A DNA stretch of 8,339 nucleotides from Elusimicrobia bacterium RIFOXYB2_FULL_48_7 (GTDB taxonomy: Bacteria; Elusimicrobiota; Endomicrobiia; CG1-02-37-114; XYA2-FULL-39-19): NCBI GenBank assembly GCA_001800495.1, contig MGVM01000019.1:7136-15474 (forward strand), in the 5' to 3' direction. Below the pieces are notes generated by a model. The model was not told the DNA's origin. It saw only the letters and a program-made list of their open reading frames with translations, and made no database searches. Both the position numbers and the translations under genes were made by a program. Shown here piece after piece: positions 1-6,727 of this stretch (position 1 is the first letter of the stretch; each line of letters opens with the position of its first letter).

Positions 1-3000
1 CCGGAGAATGCCGGTACCCTTTGCATGTATGCTTCCGAGCTGGACCCGGCGCTGGATCACCTTGCTACGCTGACTGACCGCGTGTGGGTCGGTAATGCCG
101 CCGATATCCAGAAGTACAAGGATGAAAGGGATTCAGCTGTCACCTCGGGGATAACTGCCGGCGCTTCTTCAATTTCACTGACGCTGACATCCAGCGAGTC
201 AACATACGATTACGATTATCCGCTCACGCTTATTACGGAAGTTCCCGCTTCATGGAGCTATGCCAGGGTAACCCAGGGCTCCATCAACGCGAAAAAAACA
301 TACGCGGTGGATGTCTGGGTTTCGTCAAGAAGCGTAAGATATGACGCCATCCCCGGCTATGGAACAATAACGCTTGACAGCGTGGCAGGGATAGACGCTT
401 CTGCCCCGAATTCGCCGGGAAGCGTTTACGACGGGACCGGAACCGATATAGACGTGACAACCGATACGGACCACGTGGACGCGAACTGGCTCTCCTCGGC
501 TGATGCCGAGTCAGGAGTAAAAAAATACTGGTACAAGATCGGTGTGACGGCCGGCGGCGCGGAACTGCTTGACTGGATAGACAACGGCACGTTCACTTAC
601 GTGTCCACCCGCAGGACGAATATTGCGCTCAGCAAAGGCGTTACGTATTATTTCACCGTCAAGGCGGAGAATGGCGACGGGCTTCTTTCGCCGGAAATCA
701 ATTCCGACGGCTTTCTTGTCAGCCGCAGTGCCGGCGACGTGATGTTCTATGATGACTTCGAGACCGGCAACAACAGCAAATGGACTGCAAATTCCAACGG
801 CGCCAATTCGCTGACAGTCAGCACCGAGGCGGCGTACCGCGGGGCATACGGATTGAAAGTCCATATCGGCGGTTCAAATGCGGTCTATCTTACAAAAACA
901 AATCTCAGCACCATTAACGATAATTTCATAAGGTTCAACTTCAAGCTCAGCCCGGGGTTCACCATGCCGGAAGTTTATGCTTCCACGGAATCGAAACTAT
1001 TGAGTTTGTGCGTGATCCGTGACTCAAGCAACGTGATGGTCGGCAGCGTTTACCTGTGCAATACGAAGGGAAACATCAGCGTTTACAGCCAGTTCGTGGA
1101 CGACGATGACTGGCAGTGTATCCCGTGGGGTTTTGGTTCCGGGGCAGGGTATATACCCGTAACACCGGGTGTATGGCACAGTTTTGATATACATGTCAGG
1201 GCGCTCAGCAAGGAGCGTGGCGGCAACGAGATGTGGCTTGACGGTATCAAGGTCTGTTCTACAATGAACAGGTCAATGCCGGGCAAGGATGCCCGCCTGG
1301 TAAGGGTCGGCGTGAACAGCATAGGCCAGGGTATTTCAGGCGATGTTTACATAGACGACTTTTACTGCTCGGACAATTATTACCATCTCAGCGCGCTTAA
1401 TTCCGGGCCGGGCTCGGATAGCACTCCGCCTTCAGCCCCGGGCGCTGTGCGCGACGGTTCCACCGCGGGTGTTGATATAAGCAGCGTGGCTTCGGCAACT
1501 ACGCTCTCGGCGAACTGGGATACCGGCGCGGACGGTGAATCCGGCATTTCCGGATACCAGTATGCGATAGGGACAACGGCCGGAGGGGTGAATACTCTTG
1601 GGTGGCAGACGCTGGGCAATCTGCTCACGGTCACAAGGAGCGGCCTTTCGCTTTCGGCAGGTACAACATATTATTTCACCGTGAAATCGGTTAACGGCGC
1701 CGGGACGCCGAGCGCCACGGCAACCAATTCAAACGGCGTAGTTGTTGTAAGTACCACCGATGCGACGGCTCCGAACCCGCCTGTCGCTGTGCGCGACGGT
1801 ACGGGCGCGGATGTTGCATCCACCATATCTTCAAGCCAGCTTACGGCAAACTGGGACGCGGGCTCTGACGCTGAGTCCGGCATTTCCGGCTACAGGTATG
1901 CAATAGGCACCACGCCCGGAGGTATCAATACGCTCGGGTGGCAGACGCTGGGCAACGTGCTCACGGTCACAAGAAGCGGCCTTTCGCTTACGGCCGGGGC
2001 TACCTACTATTTTACGGTAAGGTCCCTTAACGGTTCCAATACCCCAAGCGCCGCAGCTGCAAACTCCAACGGGCAATATGTGGTCGCGATTGATACAAGC
2101 GATGTAACGCCGCCTTCTAGTATAACGGTGGTGCGCGACGGCACCGGAGCCGACCAGGATTCGGCGGCAACCAATACCACGGAGCTCTCCGCCAACTGGG
2201 ACGCTGCCGCGGATCCGGAAAGCGGCGTGGCAAAATACTGGTATGCCATAGGTTTCACGGCCGGAGGCACAGAAGTCGTGGCATGGACAGATAACGGGCC
2301 CGCCACGGCTTTCACCGAAACGGGATTGTTGTATCTTGCCGAAGGGAATACATATTATGTGAGCGTGAAAGCGGAAAACAGCGTCGGCCTGCAGACCTCT
2401 ACCACAACGTCTGACGGTATATGCATTAACAGGTCCGGCGGCGGGGGAGATACCACGGGGCCGGCGATCTCGGCAGTTTCCGCGGGTAACATCACAGCGA
2501 CAGGCGCGGTTATTGCCTGGACGACGGATGAGCTCTCTACGAGCAGGGTTGAATACGGACTGACATCCGCTTACGGGCAGTCAACAACGGAAACAGCAGC
2601 TACCGATATTGCTCACAGCGTTACGCTTTCAGGATTAACGGCGGGCACATTATATCATTACCGCGTATCAGGCAGGGACGCGAGCGATAATCCGGCCGGG
2701 TCAGCTGATTATACTTTCACCACGGCTTCGGCTGCCATTAACACCAGCGCGAATGCCTACCCGAACCCGGTGACATTATCAAGCGGCCTGCCGGCGAAGT
2801 TCAGGATCGCGGGAGCGGGCGCATCCGGCGGGGAAGTAAGCATTTACACGCTTAGCGGGCGGCTGGTAAGGAAATTAACAGCCGGCGCGGGCGCAGCTGA
2901 TGCCAGCTGGAACCTGAAAAATACCGATGGGGAGAAAATCAAGGTCGGGTTGTATGTGTTCAAGATAACTGATGCCGGCGGCACCAGGACAGGGAAGATA

Positions 3001-3015
3001 GCGATAGTGAAATGA
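1..3015 (+). CDS. Secreted multi-module protein, 5'-truncated; probable polysaccharide deacetylase tail, Fn3-like and LamG-like modules, C-terminal sorting domain
   Basis: The frame is open to base 1 and no ribosome binding site precedes the ATG at 25, so the start lies upstream; 1004 residues are visible. Numbering is from the ATG at 25. Residues 1-40, with DHLATLTDRVWVG and a YKDERDSA helix, followed by a beta-rich stretch to about 118, resemble the C-terminal end of NodB-type polysaccharide deacetylases; the catalytic Asp/His residues would lie upstream, so this is inferred. Then come an Fn3-like module (125-232), a jelly-roll LamG-like module (237-452, beginning YDDFETGN and ending GDVYIDDFYC), three Fn3-like modules (467-575, 580-688, 694-802), a Gly linker, a purple-acid-phosphatase-type Fn3 (811-900) and a FlgD-Ig/type-IX-like end (911-996: AYPNPV, then IYTLSGRLVRKL, then GLYVFKI). 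Low lysine and high Thr/Ser/Gly suit an extracellular protein. The probable role is modification or binding of surface or environmental polysaccharide. It converges on glnN. Confidence 0.8.
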   Translation, partial: PENAGTLCMYASELDPALDHLATLTDRVWVGNAADIQKYKDERDSAVTSGITAGASSISLTLTSSESTYDYDYPLTLITEVPASWSYARVTQGSINAKKTYAVDVWVSSRSVRYDAIPGYGTITLDSVAGIDASAPNSPGSVYDGTGTDIDVTTDTDHVDANWLSSADAESGVKKYWYKIGVTAGGAELLDWIDNGTFTYVSTRRTNIALSKGVTYYFTVKAENGDGLLSPEINSDGFLVSRSAGDVMFYDDFETGNNSKWTANSNGANSLTVSTEAAYRGAYGLKVHIGGSNAVYLTKTNLSTINDNFIRFNFKLSPGFTMPEVYASTESKLLSLCVIRDSSNVMVGSVYLCNTKGNISVYSQFVDDDDWQCIPWGFGSGAGYIPVTPGVWHSFDIHVRALSKERGGNEMWLDGIKVCSTMNRSMPGKDARLVRVGVNSIGQGISGDVYIDDFYCSDNYYHLSALNSGPGSDSTPPSAPGAVRDGSTAGVDISSVASATTLSANWDTGADGESGISGYQYAIGTTAGGVNTLGWQTLGNLLTVTRSGLSLSAGTTYYFTVKSVNGAGTPSATATNSNGVVVVSTTDATAPNPPVAVRDGTGADVASTISSSQLTANWDAGSDAESGISGYRYAIGTTPGGINTLGWQTLGNVLTVTRSGLSLTAGATYYFTVRSLNGSNTPSAAAANSNGQYVVAIDTSDVTPPSSITVVRDGTGADQDSAATNTTELSANWDAAADPESGVAKYWYAIGFTAGGTEVVAWTDNGPATAFTETGLLYLAEGNTYYVSVKAENSVGLQTSTTTSDGICINRSGGGGDTTGPAISAVSAGNITATGAVIAWTTDELSTSRVEYGLTSAYGQSTTETAATDIAHSVTLSGLTAGTLYHYRVSGRDASDNPAGSADYTFTTASAAINTSANAYPNPVTLSSGLPAKFRIAGAGASGGEVSIYTLSGRLVRKLTAGAGAADASWNLKNTDGEKIKVGLYVFKITDAGGTRTGKIAIVK
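1423..2088 (+). repeat. Tandem duplication of an Fn3-like module inside the large secreted gene
   Basis: Two adjacent modules lie 336 bp (112 codons) apart. In their cores (1534-1683 and 1870-2019) 43 of 50 residues are identical. The DNA is also close, including an exact 20-base match over the codons for GWQTLGN. Differences fall mainly at third codon positions or give conservative changes, so this looks like an internal duplication still under protein-level selection. The modules before the jelly roll (codons 125-232) and after this pair (694-802) form a second subfamily sharing ESGV-KYWY-IG-TAGG. Confidence 0.85.
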
Positions 3016-3026
3016 GTGTCACTTGG

Positions 3027-3104
3027 TGTCATCCCCGAAAAGAATCTGATCGGGGATCTATGTGCTTAAGACTATATTCCCGCTGATACCATGCGGGAAT
3101 GACA
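3027..3104. repeat. REP/BIME-like palindromic element between convergent genes
   Basis: The outer ends TGTCATCCCCG (3027-3037) and CGGGAATGACA (3094-3104) are inverted copies matching at 10 of 11 bases. Inside are two perfect 8-bp hairpins: ATCCCCGA at 3031-3038 with TCGGGGAT at 3050-3057, and ATTCCCGC at 3076-3083 with GCGGGAAT at 3093-3100. This 'GTCATTCCCGC ... GCGGGAATGAC' layout is typical of dispersed extragenic palindromes found in many copies in bacterial genomes. Copy number cannot be judged from one window. It lies 12 bp after the stop codon of the upstream gene and could protect mRNA 3' ends. Confidence 0.6.
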
Positions 3105-3115
3105 AATACAAATAA

Positions 3116-3145
3116 AAAAAGGACGGTTTTAAAACCGTCCTTTTT
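3116..3145. terminator. Bidirectional intrinsic terminator shared by the convergent genes
   Basis: This is a perfect 30-bp palindrome. The core GGACGGTTTTAAAACCGTCC (3121-3140) folds into a stem with a short central loop, flanked by an A-run on the left and TTTTT on the right. It therefore gives a hairpin followed by a U-run in both directions, about 100 bp after the secreted-protein stop on the plus strand and 30 bp after the glnN stop on the minus strand. Confidence 0.9.
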
Positions 3146-3175
3146 GTTTTATTTTTAATTACAACAACTCAAGCT

Positions 3176-5302
3176 TCAATCCTTATAAAGAAACAGCATT
3201 TCGCTGTACTTCGGGATTTCCCAGATATCGTCTTCAACCAGGCTCTCCGCCTTATCGCAATGAACCCTCAGTTCGTTCAAGAGTTTGTTGCCGTCCTTGC
3301 TTAAAATATCAGCTTTTTCCACAAGGCCGCAGGCCTCGCTGTCAACAGCGGCCAGCGTTTTATCCAGTTTCTTCAGGCCCGCGTGAAGCCCTTCAAGGAT
3401 AGCGTCAATATCGGCAATCATTTCCTGCAGGAACTTGCCCGTTTTCCCGGCGTGTTCAAGTGCGTCTCTCCCGGTTGAATAGGTGTTCAGCTGTTTCACC
3501 AGCGACGGGATAACCCGGGTAAGGATCATGTCTTTAAGAACGTTGAATTCCATCACTTTTGTCTTGACGTAGGCGTCGAGCTTGATATCGTACTTGGAAT
3601 GAAGCTCGATTTTGGAAAGGATCTCGTATTTCTCAAATAGTTTTACGGTATCCTCTTTGGTCATGTTTTTCAGTGATTCCGGGGTTGTTTTCGCTTCCGG
3701 AAGGCCCCGTTTAACGGCTTCCTTGTGCCAGTCTTCAGAGTAATTGTTGCCTTCAAAACGGATCTTTTCCGTTTCTTTGGCAACTTCTTTTATAGCTTTA
3801 AGCGCCGCTTCCTTAATATCCTCCGTGCCCTTCGAGTACTTTTCAATTTTCTCGATCATTATATCAAGCCCGTAGGAAAGCAGGAGGTTCAGGGTTGTCA
3901 GCGCCTCGGCGCAGTTCTGCGAAGAACCCACCGCGCGGAACTCAAATTTATTTCCCGTGAATGCTATGGGCGAAGTCCTGTTGCGGTCGGTATTGTCAAG
4001 CACCACGGAAGGCAGTTTTTCTACTTTCAAATCCGCGAATTTCTGCTCTGTGGCGGATGTAATTTCGCCTTTTGCAATGTTATCCAGCAGGAGCGTGAGG
4101 TAATCTCCCAGGAACATTGACATGATAGCCGGCGGCGCTTCATTGGCGCCCAGTCGGTGGTCGTTGCCGGCGTCCGCTACGGCCATCCTCAGAAGAGGGC
4201 CGAACTTGTTGACGCCCAGCATGATCCCGGACAGGAAAACCAGGAACTGCACAGTTTTCTTGGGTGAATTGCCCGGGTCAAACAAGTTATTGCCGTCGGA
4301 ATCGGCCAGCGACCAGTTCAAGTGCTTGCCGGAGCCGTTTATGCCCGCGAAAGGTTTCTCGTGAAAAAGCACCATGAACCCGTGCGCGTCGCCTATTTGT
4401 TTCATGATTTCCATGGTCTGCAAATTATGGTCGATCGCCAGGTTCGCTTCCTCAAATATGGGGGCGAGTTCGTACTGGTTTGGCGCGACTTCGTTGTGGC
4501 GGGTTTTTGAAGGTATGCCTCTTTCAAAAAGCGCCAGGTCCACGTCTTCCATAAAATCCAGGACTTTCGGTTTTATGGAACCGAAGTAATGGTCTTCCAT
4601 CTGCTGGCCTTTGGCGGGGCTGGCGCCGATAAGCGTTCTGCCGGTGAAAATTATATCGTGCCGTTTTTTGTAGTACTCCTTGTCTATAAGGAAATATTCC
4701 TGTTCCGGGCCGGCGGTGGTGTGGACATATTTCGCGGTACGGTTGCCGAAAAGCTTCAGGACATCGTAAGCTTTCTCTTCGGCAACGTGAAGCGACCTTA
4801 AAAGCGGGGTCTTTAAATCAAGCACTTCCCCGGTGTAGGAAAGGTATACCGACGGGATTACCAGTGTGGCGGCTTTTTTTGATTTCAAAATGAACGCGGG
4901 CGAAGACGGGTCCCACGCGGTGTAACCCCTTGCTTCAAAGGTGCTTCTCATGCCGCCGGAAGGGAAGGAGGACGCGTCGGGCTCGCTCTGGATCAGCTGT
5001 TTGCCGGAAAAGCTTTCCATCACTTCACCGTTCTCGGTGAAGGACAGAAAGGTATCGTGCTTCTCCGCCGTGTCGCCTCTCTGCGGCTGGAACCAGTGCG
5101 CGAAATGCGTGGCGCCGTGCGAAATGGCCCATTCCTTGAGCGCGTTGGCTATTTCATTGGCGCTTTCAGGCGCGAGTTTTCCGCCTTTTTCTATGATCTC
5201 CATGAGTTCTTCAAAAGTTTTCTTGCTTAAGCGGTTTCTCATTTCCCTCTTGTTGAATGTAAGCCTGCCGAAAAAATCTGTAAGCTTTCTTGTTTCGCTC
5301 AT
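3176..5302 (-). CDS. glnN: Glutamine synthetase type III
   Basis: This cytoplasmic enzyme makes glutamine from glutamate, ammonia and ATP. The 708-residue length fits the GSIII family (about 700-730) and is far longer than GSI or GSII. Visible motifs are the N-terminal GSIII region with FAHWFQP (67-73), GPEQEYFLID (198-207, metal-binding Glu), NEVAPNQYE (270-278), the ATP/glutamate-site NGSGKH (322-327), HRLGANEAPPA (382-392), DNTDRNRTSP (436-445) and FEFRAVGSSQN (453-463). A long helical C-terminal part ends in WEIPKYSEMLF (693-703). All expected motifs are intact. The ATG is supported by GGAGGG 8 bases upstream. It has its own consensus promoter and a terminator just after the stop, so it is probably monocistronic. 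No glnB, amt or glnK gene is next to it. The symbol follows common usage for GSIII. Confidence 0.97.
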   Translation of the reverse strand: MSETRKLTDFFGRLTFNKREMRNRLSKKTFEELMEIIEKGGKLAPESANEIANALKEWAISHGATHFAHWFQPQRGDTAEKHDTFLSFTENGEVMESFSGKQLIQSEPDASSFPSGGMRSTFEARGYTAWDPSSPAFILKSKKAATLVIPSVYLSYTGEVLDLKTPLLRSLHVAEEKAYDVLKLFGNRTAKYVHTTAGPEQEYFLIDKEYYKKRHDIIFTGRTLIGASPAKGQQMEDHYFGSIKPKVLDFMEDVDLALFERGIPSKTRHNEVAPNQYELAPIFEEANLAIDHNLQTMEIMKQIGDAHGFMVLFHEKPFAGINGSGKHLNWSLADSDGNNLFDPGNSPKKTVQFLVFLSGIMLGVNKFGPLLRMAVADAGNDHRLGANEAPPAIMSMFLGDYLTLLLDNIAKGEITSATEQKFADLKVEKLPSVVLDNTDRNRTSPIAFTGNKFEFRAVGSSQNCAEALTTLNLLLSYGLDIMIEKIEKYSKGTEDIKEAALKAIKEVAKETEKIRFEGNNYSEDWHKEAVKRGLPEAKTTPESLKNMTKEDTVKLFEKYEILSKIELHSKYDIKLDAYVKTKVMEFNVLKDMILTRVIPSLVKQLNTYSTGRDALEHAGKTGKFLQEMIADIDAILEGLHAGLKKLDKTLAAVDSEACGLVEKADILSKDGNKLLNELRVHCDKAESLVEDDIWEIPKYSEMLFLYKD

Positions 5303-5310
5303 TTTTGTAA

Positions 5311-5316
5311 CCCTCC
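5311..5316 (-). promoter_or_regulatory. Ribosome binding site of glnN
   Basis: GGAGGG on the minus strand lies 8 bases before the ATG whose first base is 5302. It is a strong Shine-Dalgarno sequence and fixes the start of the glutamine synthetase. Confidence 0.85.
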
Positions 5317-5349
5317 GTTTGTGATTTTCGTATTTAATCTTGTGATGTG

Positions 5350-5378
5350 ATTATAACATGAAAAAAAATTCTTGTCAA
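5350..5378 (-). promoter_or_regulatory. Exact consensus sigma-70 promoter of glnN
   Basis: On the minus strand, TTGACA (5373-5378) and TATAAT (5350-5355) are separated by exactly 17 bases, so both hexamers and the spacer are ideal. The spacer contains a T8 tract. Transcription would begin near 5343, giving a leader of about 40 bases before the ATG. No sigma-54 site (TGGCAC-N5-TTGC) is visible here. A promoter this strong suggests high basal expression, or control by a repressor. Confidence 0.85.
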
Positions 5379-5388
5379 GAGTTCTGTA

Positions 5389-5475
5389 AAAATACGTAAA
5401 ATCAGGCATTTTATAGTGTATAAATATCAAAAATATCCTCTTTATGCAGTATAAAAGCGTATTTTTACGTATTTT
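5389..5475. promoter_or_regulatory. Operator-like 13-bp inverted repeat upstream of the glnN promoter
   Basis: AAAATACGTAAAA (5389-5401) and its exact reverse complement TTTTACGTATTTT (5463-5475) flank a 61-bp very AT-rich segment. Each arm is centred on the 6-bp palindrome TACGTA. The centres are 74 bp apart, close to seven turns of B-DNA. Relative to the inferred start of transcription they lie near -52 and -126. A weaker match (TTTTCGTATTTAA, 5326-5338) sits in the leader. Placement suggests binding sites for a regulator of glnN, which I cannot identify. Confidence 0.45.
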
Positions 5476-5486
5476 ATGGAGATTTT

Positions 5487-5550
5487 GTCCAAACTTGTGC
5501 TCAAATTTGTAGACAATTTGAGTTTCGTACCATTCTCAAACAGTTTGGAC
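5487..5550. repeat. Nested inverted repeat after the kelch gene
   Basis: An outer 9-bp pair, GTCCAAACT (5487-5495) and AGTTTGGAC (5542-5550), encloses an inner 8-bp pair, CTCAAATT (5500-5507) and AATTTGAG (5515-5522). A further CTCAAA at 5535-5540 can compete for TTTGAG at 5517-5522. Nearby, GCCGAT/ATCGGC (5572-5585) forms a small hairpin 9 bp beyond the kelch stop. None is followed by a U-run on the minus strand, so these are not standard terminators. They may still stabilise the 3' end of the kelch mRNA. Confidence 0.5.
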
Positions 5551-5594
5551 TTCACACTATGCTTAGTAGTTGCCGATTCATCGGCGCTTTATGC

Positions 5595-6626
5595 TCATCT
5601 GCTGTTTTCAATTTTCTTTTTAAGTTCGTGTATTTTCTTCTTTATCGGGCCTACTGCACCAAAATGTAAACCGGGCGCTTCTGACCCATTTGCCTGGTCA
5701 GGAACCAGTGAGCCCTCTTCTACAGTTCTTTGAGACTCATTCCCGTTCCCGCCTATTAAATATATTTTATCGTTTAAAACTACTGCTTGGGCACGCCATC
5801 TCTCAACATTGATATAAGATTTCACAAACCAGGTATTTGTTTCCGGGTTATACTCTTCTACATTTTTAAGGGCATACCATGAACGATAATCTTGCTTATC
5901 ATAATGAATACCACCGATAACATAGATTTTATCATGAAGCGCAACCATTGATGCTTCTCCTTTTGATTCCAGCATCTTCTTTAGTGTTACCCCATTAAAT
6001 GTTTCGGTATTATAATACCCAAAATCATCGTCATATACAGGATGCCAAAGAGGCACAAAAGCTACATATCCCCCGCCAGCCGTGTAGATTTTCCCGTTCA
6101 ATACAGTTATTGAGGCACCGTAACTGATACTATGATCACCCTTTATAGTCCAAATATCCGTCACGGGGTCATATTCTTCAGTAATACTCGGATAATGAGT
6201 GCTGTCATATGGGCCTGTTTGAGTACAGGTACCGCCGCCAAGAGCATATATTTTATCATTCACAACAACTACCCTGAAACCCGGCCTTGGGATCTGCATT
6301 GTTGACTTAACACTCCAGGTATTCTGCGCTAAATCATACTCGCATGTTGACGATCTGCTGATAACATATATCTTGCCATTTACGATCCCGGCATAACCCT
6401 GGCATGCAACGTTTGTTTTTGTCACCCAGGTATTGGCAAGGGGGTCATATTCATCAATAGTATCACCGATCAAATAGATCTTGTTGCCAATTACACCTGA
6501 ACTGTGGTAGCTTTTATTGCCCGGCACATTCCCTATATTTCTCCATACAAAATTATCCGAGAAACAATAAGAAGAAAAACCTGTTAATAACAGCAAGCCA
6601 GCAGTAATTCTCTGTATATAGTTCAT
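5595..6626 (-). CDS. Secreted kelch-repeat beta-propeller protein
   Basis: I chose the ATG at 6626 (343 residues) over one 27 bases upstream (6653) because AGGAAGGA lies just before it and the protein then opens with a signal peptide (MNYIQRITAGLLLLTGFSSYCFS, cut in two here: MNYIQRITAG, LLLLTGFSSYCFS). There is no lipobox. Six kelch units follow, each with a GKIY/DKIY-hIGG strand pair, at about 42-70, 77-107, 116-162, 170-219, 224-270 and 278-304; units 1, 2, 3 and 5 also show the EYDP...TW strand. The last unit lacks its TW strand, and the N-terminal FVWRNIGNVPG can supply it, closing a six-bladed ring. Unit 4 carries an unusual insert (about 187-219). The tail (305-343) is Lys-rich and probably helical. 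It likely binds protein or glycan outside the cytoplasm; no catalytic function is evident. The gene is visibly AT-richer than its neighbours. Confidence 0.85.
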   Translation of the reverse strand: MNYIQRITAGLLLLTGFSSYCFSDNFVWRNIGNVPGNKSYHSSGVIGNKIYLIGDTIDEYDPLANTWVTKTNVACQGYAGIVNGKIYVISRSSTCEYDLAQNTWSVKSTMQIPRPGFRVVVVNDKIYALGGGTCTQTGPYDSTHYPSITEEYDPVTDIWTIKGDHSISYGASITVLNGKIYTAGGGYVAFVPLWHPVYDDDFGYYNTETFNGVTLKKMLESKGEASMVALHDKIYVIGGIHYDKQDYRSWYALKNVEEYNPETNTWFVKSYINVERWRAQAVVLNDKIYLIGGNGNESQRTVEEGSLVPDQANGSEAPGLHFGAVGPIKKKIHELKKKIENSR

Positions 6627-6630
6627 ATTA

Positions 6631-6638
6631 TCCTTCCT
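6631..6638 (-). promoter_or_regulatory. Ribosome binding site that decides the kelch start
   Basis: AGGAAGGA on the minus strand ends 4 bases before the ATG at 6626, with the upstream AGGA at a spacing of 8. It favours this start over the in-frame ATG at 6653, which would add nine residues (MVLYTRKDN) before the signal peptide and has no comparable site. Confidence 0.7.
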
Positions 6639-6657
6639 GGTATATAGTACCATGTCA

Positions 6658-6679
6658 ATGTGACCTGGATGTGACCGGG
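6658..6679. repeat. 11-bp tandem direct repeat upstream of the kelch gene
   Basis: ATGTGACCTGG (6658-6668) is followed directly by ATGTGACCGGG (6669-6679), matching at 10 of 11 bases. The period is about one helical turn, so on the minus strand two GGTCACAT boxes face the same way just upstream of the kelch start. The rest of the 101-bp gap (6627-6727) shows a CCTTAAGG palindrome (6716-6723) but no clear promoter and no terminator with a U-run. Confidence 0.5.
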
Positions 6680-6727
6680 CAGGGAACCTGTATCTTATGC
6701 CGTTCTTGCCGCCAACCTTAAGGAATT

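Noticed and set aside
25..27. ATG at 25 as the true start of the secreted protein
   Set aside because: There is no ribosome binding site or signal peptide, and the same frame continues to base 1 with sequence that fits the domain.
511..2315. Minus-strand open frames of 70-117 codons under the secreted-protein gene
   Set aside because: They are shadows of a repetitive GC-rich gene whose sense frame has clear domain structure; several are equivalent positions of the repeated modules.
3725..5324. Several plus-strand open frames of 60-131 codons antisense to glnN
   Set aside because: They are complements of a strongly conserved glutamine synthetase, with no recognisable domains or start signals.
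5373..5392. TNACA boxes overlapping the glnN -35 as a GlnR/TnrA site
   Set aside because: The two TNACA boxes (TTACA and TGACA, 7 bases apart) are direct repeats, whereas the known site is an inverted TGTNA-N7-TNACA.
5476..5733. Plus-strand reading frame of 85 codons with a hydrophobic stretch, overlapping the kelch 3' end in antisense
   Set aside because: It has no ribosome binding site, most of it is the complement of the kelch gene, and the rest runs through the nested inverted repeat.
5690..5735. Possible frameshift at the end of the kelch gene, since blade 6 lacks its usual EYDP-TW strand
   Set aside because: Other frames do not continue the kelch pattern, and the N-terminal FVWRNIGNVPG can supply the missing strand.
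6653..6658. TTGACA on the minus strand as a -35 box for the kelch gene
   Set aside because: No -10 hexamer lies at a suitable distance; the TATATA nearby is only 6 bases away, and a 17-base spacing would fall inside the ribosome binding site.
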